Assembly (NCBI RefSeq): GCF_052857255.1
Contig: NC_135497.1
Coordinates: 350,130,799-350,194,798 of the forward strand
Length of the DNA: 64,000 nucleotides
Origin: Amblyomma americanum
Lineage: Eukaryota > Arthropoda > Arachnida > Ixodida > Ixodidae
Direction of reading: 5' to 3'
The position numbers and the translations under genes were made by a program. This document shows, one piece after another, positions 55,879-64,000 of this stretch. A model generated the notes under the pieces. That model ran no database searches. It was not told the DNA's origin and worked only from the letters and a program-made list of their open reading frames with translations. How positions within the stretch are numbered: position 1 is the stretch's first letter; each line of letters opens with the position of its first letter.

Positions 55879-56229
55879 GTGAGGCACTTGAATTTGAAGC
55901 GATCGACTCCAAGGCTTAGCAAACGAACTCCGCATTTAGCTTGCCTTTGGCTTATAGGGGAGCCCCGTAGAAATCTCGCCTCTAGAGGCTTATTTATGCT
56001 TTCATACGTGCCGATATGCACCGAAATACAATAATAGCTCTCACTAATTGCCCAGGCCAGGAATCTCGCTTCTGAGCTATAGAAAATTATAAATATAATG
56101 CCGGTTAAGAATGGAGCGGCAACCGCAGGTAATACCGTTTGCACGCTTGACACGAATGCTCGAGCGCGTGTCTTCCACTGACATTATTGGCGCTGGGCTT
56201 CGGCCGCTGGGTCTGAGACAATATTTGAG
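55879..56229. other. Intron sequence, unassigned
   Basis: Nothing recognised. Confidence 0.4.
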
Positions 56230-57285
56230 TGGAAGCAGGGCGCGAGCTTGCTCTAACCGCCGCAGACACACCACACAGTGCGGTGTGGTCTTGGACTCAG
56301 GGCCCAGCGCTCAGGCCTTCCAATCCTAAGAACATGCACCCCGAGGACGACGGAGAACGAAGGACAGCCCGAACCAAAGCCCTGCATAAGCTCTACGGCA
56401 ACAGTCCCTAGGTAACCTACGTGGACGCGGCAGCGTGCTCGTCGGGCTTCCGCATGGTTCTCGCCGTCGCTAATTCTCAGGCCCGACTATTCGCATCAGG
56501 ATCCGTCACAACAGACTCATCGGAAATTGCAGAGGAAGCGGCCATTCCACACGCTCTTGCCTCCACCTCTGGCACCAAAATTATCTCCGACTCAAAATCC
56601 GCCTTATCCAATTTCTCCAAAGACCTGATATCCCGCACCGCGGCTCGGCTTCTACGCTTCTGGCACCGCACCCACCCCGTAACCCTTATCTGGACCCCCG
56701 CACACGCACACCTCCCGTGTAACGAGGAGGTCCACTCCCTCGCCCGAGGTCTCACTTTCCGGGCTAGAGTTGGACCTCCTCCGCCATCCCGGGAGCGTCT
56801 ACTTACGTTCAAAGATATTCTTGCCTACTACCGAGATACCCGGCGCGTTTACGCACCGCCGGCTCCCTCCCTAACCTTTATCCAGGCCTCCCACTGACGC
56901 CGACTCCAGACACGAACTGCTCCCTACCCTATTCTCATTCATGCACGCTACCCCGATCAATTCCTTTCTTCTTGTAAGCTCTGCGGGAAACTGGGAGACT
57001 TCCTTCATGTCCTCCTCACATGTCCTGCCTTCGCACACCCTCCATCACCCACCACGGCGGAGTCATACTGGGAGACTCTCCTGGCCAGCTCCTCTGCTGC
57101 TGACCAGCGCCGGATAATTACCGACGCCCTGAAGCGGATAGCCCTCCAAGGGCTGTCCTTTGCCCTGTAAGGGCAGCCCCCTAAGGGTTGCCTCGTGCCA
57201 TGTTAGGGGGTTTGCGCCCCCCTCCCCCCTCGGTATTTTGCAATAAATGTTTCCACCACCACCAAAACCACCACCGCTCAGGGGC
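56230..57285 (+). mobile_element. RNase H LINE, 5'-truncated, in the mannosidase intron
   Basis: NPKNMHPEDDGERRTARTKA, a stop, VTYVDAAACSSGFRM (Asp), EIAEEAAIPHALA (Glu), IISDSKSAL (Asp) and CNEEVHSLARG (last Asp replaced by Val): RNase H. Then CKLCGKLGDFLHVLLTC finger, DALKRIALQGLSFAL and a 3' end with AATAAA and CCACCACCACC. Boundaries approximate; no clear target duplication. Confidence 0.75.
56421..56897 (+). pseudogene. LINE RNase H domain in the mannosidase intron
   Basis: 158 open codons. Active-site order as above, with the final Asp position reading NEEVHSLARG instead of NE.AD. The finger that should follow is in another frame from 56960. I see no sign that it is used by the host gene, which has the same orientation. 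Confidence 0.75.
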
Positions 57286-58786
57286 TGTAATATAAGCGCA
57301 GGACGCGCAATCGAGCGTTCCTGTTAAGCGTGCTGTCGCAGGTAAATTCAGTGTCGTAGACAGTGAGCAAGCTCTTAAAGCCATACCGGGCAGAGATGCC
57401 CTGATTATTTCCTTTTTGAGCGCCCTTCACCCCGTCCCCACTTCCCACGAATGAAATAATTATGGCAGCCGGCTGATATAAAAAGAGACTTAAAGTAGCG
57501 CAAAGCCACTCAACAGACTTCGGTGTTCTTCTAGAAGCGGATGCACTGAATGGCAGAGGGTACACACGCCGTGCCAGAACTGAAAGCGAGCTACCACTAT
57601 TACCGTCTGGCGGCTTGTTGCAGCTATCGAAAGAAGCTATCCGTGTATTTTCATGCCGTATGCGTCCGTGCTTTTTTAAAAAAAAACTTTACGGGCCAGC
57701 TACTTGTTAAAAATTTCGAACACCCGAGCGGCTGCTTCCTTACTTTATGTTCTGATTACTATATGAAGTGCGCGGTATTGGCAATAGACGTCGAAACCTG
57801 GGGCAGCGATCCCTTCGATATTGTAATTTTTTATTTATTTATATTTAAGCATACTCTTGGCCGTGAGAATATAACAGTGATGGGACATAACACGAAAAGA
57901 CTAACATGATCACTCGCAAATACTGCACATAAAAATAAAGAGTTCTCCATATTCCACAAAACTCCCATTTCATGCAATGTAATCGATTGCACATTATAAT
58001 GTTTCGAGTAAACACCCAATTAGCACAGGTCATCGGCCCAGTATTCGAACAGGATAGTCCCATCCTCGTCCTTTGTAGGGCCAGCTCTTTGCCAATACAG
58101 TTCCAATGTTGGGCCAATTACTGGTGCTTCTTGGGTATGGTTAAAGAATTGATCCCTTCTAAACACAAGTGCAATGAAATCACACAAGAAAAAAAAAAGA
58201 AACAAATATTAAGCAATTATAAACCCCCAAGTGCAAAGGCAGAGGTATTACATTTTTAACGTCAAGTTTTCTGTTGGCAATAAATCTTTTCAAATGCAGT
58301 TGAACTACTTGGCTTTAGTAAGAATTAGAAGAAAGTAAGAATTAGCGTATACTTTATTAGGGGCGCTTGGCAACGATATTCATTACTTGCTGTTAGGTTT
58401 TAACTCGTTTCAGGGCTAAGTAACAGGAACTATTGATAATGATAGAATTTCTTGAAAGCTGAACTAATAACTTTGATCTGGTCAACGGCCGACGTTTGGC
58501 AAGAGGTGGCAGGTAAAGCAGACGCAGCATCTCTGTGACAAAGTCAATGCGTGTATCCAGACATTGAGCCTAGCGGCTCTTCTTTTCAAGGTTTTAAATA
58601 ATCCATGCACGTTCTACAGGATCCCATATAGTGTTGTAATATTAGAACGTCGGTCGTAAATATGCAAAATAGCTGTTAATTTGACAAATTGCGAGGCATG
58701 TTTAAATCTTCGACGCAAAAAGCTAGTTTCTTTACCTAAACAAATTTTCGAAACGCGCTTTTATCTGCTTAAATCCCGAAAAATTA
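57286..58786. other. Intron sequence, unassigned
   Basis: AT-rich; AATAAA at several places. No coding similarity seen. Confidence 0.4.
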
Positions 58787-58935
58787 TGGTTTGGTTTATG
58801 GTTTATGGGGGTTTAACTTCCGAAAGAGACTCATGCTATGAGAGACGCCGTTGTGAAGGGCTCCGGGAATTTCGACCACCTGGGGTTTTTTGACGTGCAC
58901 TGACATCGCACAGTACACGGGCCCCTAGAATTTCC
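58787..58935 (-). mobile_element. SINE 3' fragment with target duplication
   Basis: TTTATGGGGGTTTAACTTCC .. GTGAAGGGCTCCGGGAATTT matches the body of the SINE at 7115-7357; no tRNA head. Flanked by CCGAAAAATTATG (58776-58788) and CCGAGAAATTATG (58936-58948), so it inserted as a truncated copy. Confidence 0.8.
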
Positions 58936-59029
58936 GAGAAATTATGAGCTGAGCCCATAACTGTCCTGCGCTCTGCGTCCAGTGTACATATGTTTCTTTC
59001 TTATCCGTGTTTTTTTTTCGAGCATCTAA

Positions 59030-59215
59030 AGGTATGAACGTCCACCATTACAGTAATCATAGATACCCTCGTTGTTGTTCGTGACCCCCAGAGCCGCTGT
59101 TTTTTCGTCATTTATCTTAAATTCCAAATGTTCGCATCAATTTTCAACTGCTCTGAGAGCATCAATAAGCGCTTAATGGTTATCTTTATTAGTTATACTG
59201 TGGAGAAGAAAGCCG
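59030..59215 (-). pseudogene. LINE RT remnant
   Basis: The minus strand reads FADGFLLHSITNKDNH and, in the next frame, ALRAVEN..EHLEFKINDEKT, like the region after the FADD block of a CR1/Jockey RT, with the second catalytic Asp replaced by Gly. Short and decayed. Confidence 0.35.
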
Positions 59216-60094
59216 TCGGCGAAAAGTCGTAATTCAACAAACTACAGAAAAAGCGTAATTCAACAACCTCGCTTCCGTTTTGGCCGCTCCGGTTGCTGCA
59301 AGGATAACGTCTTGGCCAACTGCCAAAATGCCAACTTGAAAAATTCTCAACCAAGTGTCGTGGAGCGACTAATAAAAAGAAAAGCATAGACCACTTGTCT
59401 ACAGTCTTTGTCTATTCATAATGGTTATGCCATGCAGCGTCAATTCTGGATACTAACCATTTAAACCAATTCGACGGAGGCCAGGGCGAAAAAAATGGAC
59501 GAACTGATCTTCTTGAAACATGAATAAAGAACAGGAGGAAAATTGCAATCGTTGCAAAAAGTTGCCGCGGAATGTGAAGCCAGTTGCAAACATTAGGAGT
59601 TTTGTTCAAGTTTAACTCCCTTCACGCCTCAACCAAAATTATGTGACGCCGCATGTTCCTCGAACAGTCCCGTAATGCTGCAACGACCACTTAGCGGACT
59701 AAGCTTAGCCCACTGACTTTCGGAAACACCAACTGCGGAGAAGTTTTACCATCAACAGGGTACATGCTAGATTCCCCGAGGTTTTTGCTCGAAGCCAAAC
59801 AGTTAACAACTGACGCCCCGCTCAGACAACGCTGCCCCAAACTAGACTAGGCCGCTCCACAGGGAGAAATCAAGCATTCGCTGGCAGCTATCCATCACAA
59901 GTCTGCACCGGGATCTGTTAGTTTGGCAATATGCCCTTTTTGAAACGTTGGGCCTACAGCAACCATTCCTTGGAAGCACATAACGGCCCGTAGTAATACA
60001 TTCCCGCTATTAGAGCGAAAGCTCTACTTCACGACAGAAGCAGCAACAGCCGGCCCATCGCTGAAGCCTTGACCTTGGCCTTGAATAAATGAAT

Positions 60095-60201
60095 AAAATA
60101 AATATTGCGGCGACTGGGATTCGAACCCGTGACGGCGCGAACATATCCGCTTCGCTGGCCACTGCACGAGAGCACTATGCTATCGCCACAGTATTTATTT
60201 T
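60095..60201 (-). repeat. tRNA-like element with terminal inverted repeats
   Basis: Ends AAAATAAATATTGCGGCGA and TCGCCACAGTATTTATTTT are 19-bp inverted repeats with two mismatches. On the minus strand 60189-60107 (83 nt) it starts GTGGCGATAGCATAGTGCTC and ends GGGTTCGAATCCCAGTCGCC, with a 7-bp acceptor-like stem and A/B-box-like motifs. The T stem and anticodon arm do not fold normally, so it is not a plain tRNA gene. Confidence 0.6.
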
Positions 60202-61026
60202 CTTGATTGCATATAAAAATTGCCTCAAAGGAAAATCTGAATGTGCTTGCGCCACAAAACACTAGGCTGTGTAATACGAGTCCACCATACCCCCGCAAGT
60301 CCCCACATTCCCAAACATCAAAATTCTGGGAGGCACATGCATCCAGATAGGGGAGTCAGCTAGGCGGCTCTTCCTGGGCACCATATACTAACCGCACCAA
60401 AGCGCACTGCTCACGGAACAAAGATTTCGACGACCTTGGTGATTCGGCGTGGCGGTCCATAATGCTGCTCTTGCAGAGGCTCAGGTCTCGTGTTAAACTG
60501 CAACACGCTCTCCTGGTGTACATCGTCGTCTTCAACAACTACCATCTGCGGCGCGAAGAGATCACATAAGCTTAACCTCGTTCAGAGCTTATAACCTGAC
60601 TCTAATATCATCTCCCGACGTACCGACGACCCAGCAAAGCAAAACCATGAGTCAATCAGGCTAAACGCATGTTTTCGCAAGTCTACTCGGTTTAACTGCG
60701 TAAAATCTTACCGTTTTTTTATAAATGCAAGGACGGTTTGTGCTATAAAGCCTAGCAAGCCTTCCTTTTCAGTGGATTATTTTCTTTCAAGCTCTTACGG
60801 TTACGTGCGTTTTCAATCTTCATTTTGCGCACAGTTAGCTTATATGGCATAGAGTACTTGTTTCCTTCTTCCGACTTTGATATCCCTTTGACGCACTTCG
60901 CATGTGATCTTCGCTTGAGCCTCGATTTCCTAAAAGCGCAAGGAAATAGCTGGTATTCCTACGAGTGAAACCCGCATCGTGCATTTAATAAAATAGTGCT
61001 TCTTTGAAACGTCACTTTCCTTGCAG
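60202..61026. other. Intron sequence, unassigned
   Basis: No recognised feature; it ends with the acceptor TCACTTTCCTTGCAG of the next exon. Confidence 0.4.
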
Positions 61027-61140
61027 GAGTCGACGAAGCAAGTTCGTGGCCCGCGAGATCGTTACGCGTTTCATGACGAACCTTCTCAACGATGGGGTCT
61101 TCTACACGGACTCCAACAGTCGAACAACGATCGAGAGGAG
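61027..61140 (+). CDS. MAN2B1-like: Lysosomal alpha-mannosidase exon 4 of 4 seen
   Basis: Acceptor CTTTCCTTGCAG, donor GTACTC. With GA from exon 3 it reads ESRRSKFVAREIVTRFMTNL, LNDGVFYTDSNSRTTIERR, the well-conserved block around FYTDSNGRE in family members. In frame and without defects. Later exons are not in the window up to where I can read; the intron after this exon may contain the THAP-like gene, or the gene may be cut here. Confidence 0.85.
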
Positions 61141-61841
61141 GTACTCACGCGAGCTACGAGCGGCGGAACCTACGTGGAAACGGTCAGACGACCGGCAAGG
61201 ATTTGTAGGCCGACTGGCTGACGGCATCACGCACATGCTGATAGCGAAGAGCACGCGAGGCCTTGTGCATTATTATGACTCCTATTTAACAGTCACGTAC
61301 TTCGCATCTATCTTTGTCGAAAGCAACTCTCAGTTTTGCAATCAAGCTTCAAGAGCACAGCACTTCGATCGGTAGAGGAGGTCAAGAGGTTTTGGAAAAT
61401 AGCGTAAACATTATGTGGTCAGATGGGTTGGTGGCGCTCACGCCATAATGCACAATTTAGCGGGTTAGTACTAGCTGTTTTCCAAAATTTGTTTTCTATG
61501 ACGAGCTCTTTATTGAGTCTATTTCGCGACGCGCCACCTAACCGAAAAGCGCAACATAAAAGTTGAATTCTCGTTGTTGCCCGGATGAGGATGAAGCCTT
61601 TACGCAGGTATTCGCGCGGAAGTTTTGCGCTTGCCTAATGAACTTTTAAACTACATACCCTTCGAGCTTCTCCACCAAGTATTGGTCCGGGCCGTGACAT
61701 TAGCCTGGAATAACCCGGTATCCAGTGGCTTTTAATCAATTATCGAAGGATTACAGCGAATGCAACATCCACCTTTTTCGACGCCGCGCGTGCATTTCTC
61801 AGGAGGGTATGTATGAACAGTGCTAGTTCGCGACATCAGCG
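61141..61841. other. Sequence after the last mannosidase exon
   Basis: The frame stays open past the donor to 61375 but no longer resembles alpha-mannosidase. Nothing else recognised. Confidence 0.4.
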
Positions 61842-62366
61842 TTGGTGTATGTGATCTGGCGGCGGCCTATACACGTTTCTATCGTGAGGAGCGCCATCTT
61901 ACAAAGCAAGCCTCAAACCAGGAATCAAAAAGCCAGCAGAAGCACACTGGCACCGAGAGTAACATACATCCCAGTGTTGCCCGGTCGCTTTGGACTGCTC
62001 CGAGTGGTGAAACTTGCTGCTGGCGTGCATGTGCGTGATAGTTTTCGATGTCGAAAAGCTACAAAACTTCTTCTGGACAGCACTGTGCTGTTTAAGGATG
62101 CACCAGTAACAAAAAAAAAAAGAAATGCGGCGAGAAAAGTGCTTTGCACAACTCACGCCGTTCTTCAAGAAGATTGCGGGTGCAACATGTTTTTGTTGCA
62201 CCGATTTCCCGCGGACCCTCATCTGAGGCAGCGTTGGATAAGTGCTGTGAATCGAAAAGATTTCATCCCTTCAGAGTCTTCCCGCATATGCTCCCTTCAT
62301 TTTGTTGATGGGAAGAGAAGGGACAAAAATCCGGAACCTATGCTTCGCCTTGGCTACCGAAGAAAG
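61842..62366 (+). CDS. THAP-type zinc finger exon
   Basis: THAP domains are C2CH DNA-binding fingers found in host regulators and transposase relatives. From about 62145 the frame reads CTTHAVLQEDCGC, FLLHRFPADPHLRQRWISAV, NRKDFIPSESSRICSLHFVD and GKRRDKNPEPM. The FP..P..R..W and C-x2-H-F blocks are typical. Residues before 62145 are of unclear status; the true start may be an upstream exon or a later codon. The donor AAAG/GTAAGA at 62366/62367 is strong. The usual C-terminal partner (transposase or repressor domain) is not visible. Confidence 0.7.
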
Positions 62367-62428
62367 GTAAGACGTGCAGCGAGTAGTGCAATAACGGCTC
62401 GCTGAATGCTACCAAACTTTTATTGCAG

Positions 62429-62491
62429 GTTGTGGAAGAGAGACGACGAATAAATAAACAGGAGCCTGTTGTGCCCAAAAAGGCGTGTTAA
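62429..62491 (+). CDS. Exon after the THAP exon
   Basis: Acceptor CAAACTTTTATTGCAG, phase 0 with the THAP exon. It reads VVEERRRINKQEPVVPKKAC then TAA at 62489-62491. No obvious GT donor, so it may be the last exon of a short isoform. Confidence 0.5.
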   Translation, partial: VVEERRRINKQEPVVPKKAC

Positions 62492-63356
62492 GACGCGGCG
62501 TACTAGGGAGACAATGATAATAGAGTGCTTGTTTTCAGCGAGCAAAGAATCTCTATGTGGGACCAGCTTCCATGCGAAGCCCTCCCCAATCAGCCGGGCT
62601 GAATGCGGCGAGTGGTTCTCCGATACAAGAACCACCGCAAACGGTAAAAACTTCATATCCTGCCATTTGCTCCTTTTTGTTTGCACCAACGATCACCGTG
62701 GTCCTATGAATTCACAGATTATTACCGCACACTTGCAGCCTGGAACGGACTCAAATGCTTTGAAAATGCTCTGCGATGCCGCCCTAGTAATGGTAGGCGT
62801 TCTTTTCGTTGCCCTAGAGCAAGTTAACTTAAGAGTGAAACTGCAGAACATCTGACACGCGGTGTTCAGTGCCAGTGGAGGCTTGAACCCGTGTGTCCAA
62901 CGAGGCGGAGCTTTGATGACCGTTTGCCTAGTGTGGCAGCGATATAGCCGTAGAATAATCAGCCCGGGAGGCTTTTCTTTTACCAATGTCCGGGCATTTG
63001 CAGTGCTCTTTGCCACACGATCTTTTTCCCGCCCGTCTTCGGACTGGAGTGACCGTTAACACGAACTCACCGCTATCACCTGTCTATCCACTTTTCTAAA
63101 ACTGCATATTACGTATATTAGTCACAAAGACATTTGCACCTACTCTGTTTTAACCATGTAATCAGTATGTGTTCCCATTTTGCGATATTCCAAGCATGAA
63201 GCTTTTAAGAATAAATGTGAAATGTAGTTACGTCTATTCATATCCTCGTATGGTAGATAGCACCTTCTTTTAAAACTAACTGGACTCAACAGATATTTTC
63301 GTTTGCAAAACATTGCAGTCTATATTAAGGAACTTCAGCTCAATCTCTCCTCGCAG
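62492..63356. other. Unassigned sequence
   Basis: Frames of 90-128 codons on both strands without family resemblance. Possibly intron of the THAP-like gene. Confidence 0.3.
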
Positions 63357-63431
63357 GCATCAAAGTATGAAATCATCATTTCAGACCAGCTAGCAGAGGA
63401 ACTGAAGATCAGCGAAACTGTGAGTAAACAG
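63357..63431 (+). CDS. Duplicated 75-nt exon, copy 1
   Basis: Acceptor CAATCTCTCCTCGCAG, donor CAG/GTGTCGG. 25 codons, ASKYEIIISDQLAEELKISE then TVSKQ, phase 0 at both ends. Function unknown; it may belong to the THAP-like gene. Confidence 0.5.
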
Positions 63432-63779
63432 GTGTCGGGACTGACTTGCAGGCCTTTTGGAATGGTTTCTGTAGTGCACATGCATAGACTTGTCCAACGA
63501 GTATGCCACATTTGTGCGCTATATATTTGTGGTGGTAATGTCAAACCTTTTTATTTTGAACAAAAAAGACAACGGTGCAAGTCTCTGGCAGCATTGGCAA
63601 TGAGGCAAGCTCTTCTATGCAACTTGCAGATAGAGTAAGTAGAGCAACTGTCGTTCTTTACAATCGAAGCACTTACTTTTTTCAAATCTAACTGTACCCA
63701 AGAGGTTTTCTGTGGTAATTCTCATCAGACATTGCTCTTTATTTTAAGAAACGTAGTTCAGCTTGATCTCTCCTTCCAG

Positions 63780-63854
63780 GAATCTGAGGACAAAATCGCT
63801 GTTTGTGCCCAGCCAGCACCGGAAGTGCAGACCAGTGAAATGGAGAGTGAACAG
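63780..63854 (+). CDS. Duplicated 75-nt exon, copy 2
   Basis: Acceptor GATCTCTCCTTCCAG, donor CAG/GTGACGA. 25 codons, ESEDKIAVCAQPAPEVQTSE then MESEQ, phase 0. Intron sequence on both sides is also alike in the two copies (ACTTGC.TGCAG after the donor, TGTGC.CTATATATT further on). Confidence 0.5.
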
Positions 63855-64000
63855 GTGACGAGACTTGCTTGCAGACTTTTTTGCAATAGTTTCAGTGCTG
63901 CACTTGCATTTACTTCAATTATCAGCGTGCCACATATGTGCTCTATATATTATTGGTCATAATGCGAAACTTTGTTTTGGGCAAAACAGACACCCGTGGC

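Noticed and set aside
60107..60189. A genuine 83-nt tRNA (Ser, Leu or Sec)
   Set aside because: Acceptor pairs but anticodon arm and T stem do not fold; inverted AT-rich ends point to a mobile repeat.
61141..61375. Continuation of the alpha-mannosidase exon in the open frame
   Set aside because: Similarity ends at a GT donor and the following residues do not resemble the family.

Overview
The window is animal nuclear DNA, almost certainly from a tick (inference). The strongest pointers are repeated copies of a tRNA-headed SINE that matches what I know of the tick 'Ruka' SINE, spliced genes with GT..AG introns, RTE, CR1, Tx1 and RNase H-bearing LINEs, a Penelope-like element, and a lysosomal alpha-mannosidase gene. 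No operons or prokaryotic signals are present. Most of the sequence is transposable elements nested inside one another.

Layout. 1-410: 3' part of a HARBI1-like (DDE_4) transposase with a 57-bp intron. 2148-4957: a minus-strand gene relic with a SWIM zinc finger and a YqaJ-type nuclease domain, cut by a solo LTR. 7115-16750: SINEs, a decayed RNase H LINE, an RTE relic, palindromes and a possible piggyBac relic. 16859-18140 and 49700-50977: two copies of a 1.28-kb sequence in opposite orientation. Between them, 18.9-49.7 kb, lie six copies (A-F) of one Tx1-like LINE family whose ends abut tRNA genes. 52257-61140: four exons of a lysosomal alpha-mannosidase with TEs in its introns. 61842-64000: a THAP-like exon and two tandemly duplicated 75-nt exons.

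The main discovery candidate is the LINE family in 18.9-49.7 kb. At every readable 5' junction the element follows the first ~18 nt of a tRNA-Gln gene (acceptor strand plus A box). At every readable 3' junction it runs, after AATAAA and an A-rich tail, into the start of a tRNA-Gln. The shared ~16-18 bp looks like a target-site duplication, so insertion leaves a complete tRNA-Gln downstream of the element. The host site is a tRNA-Gln / 70-nt spacer / tRNA-Glu / 5-nt spacer unit, seen three times. A tRNA-targeting member of the sequence-specific Tx1 clade fits this.

Copy B (21249-38000) contains a long-TIR Tc1 element that itself contains a LINE, and separately a CR1 LINE and a truncated RNase H LINE. 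Copy D contains a head-to-head pair of Penelope-like elements, one with a 742-codon open frame. All Tx1 copies are broken; the Penelope ORF is the only TE gene here that looks intact.
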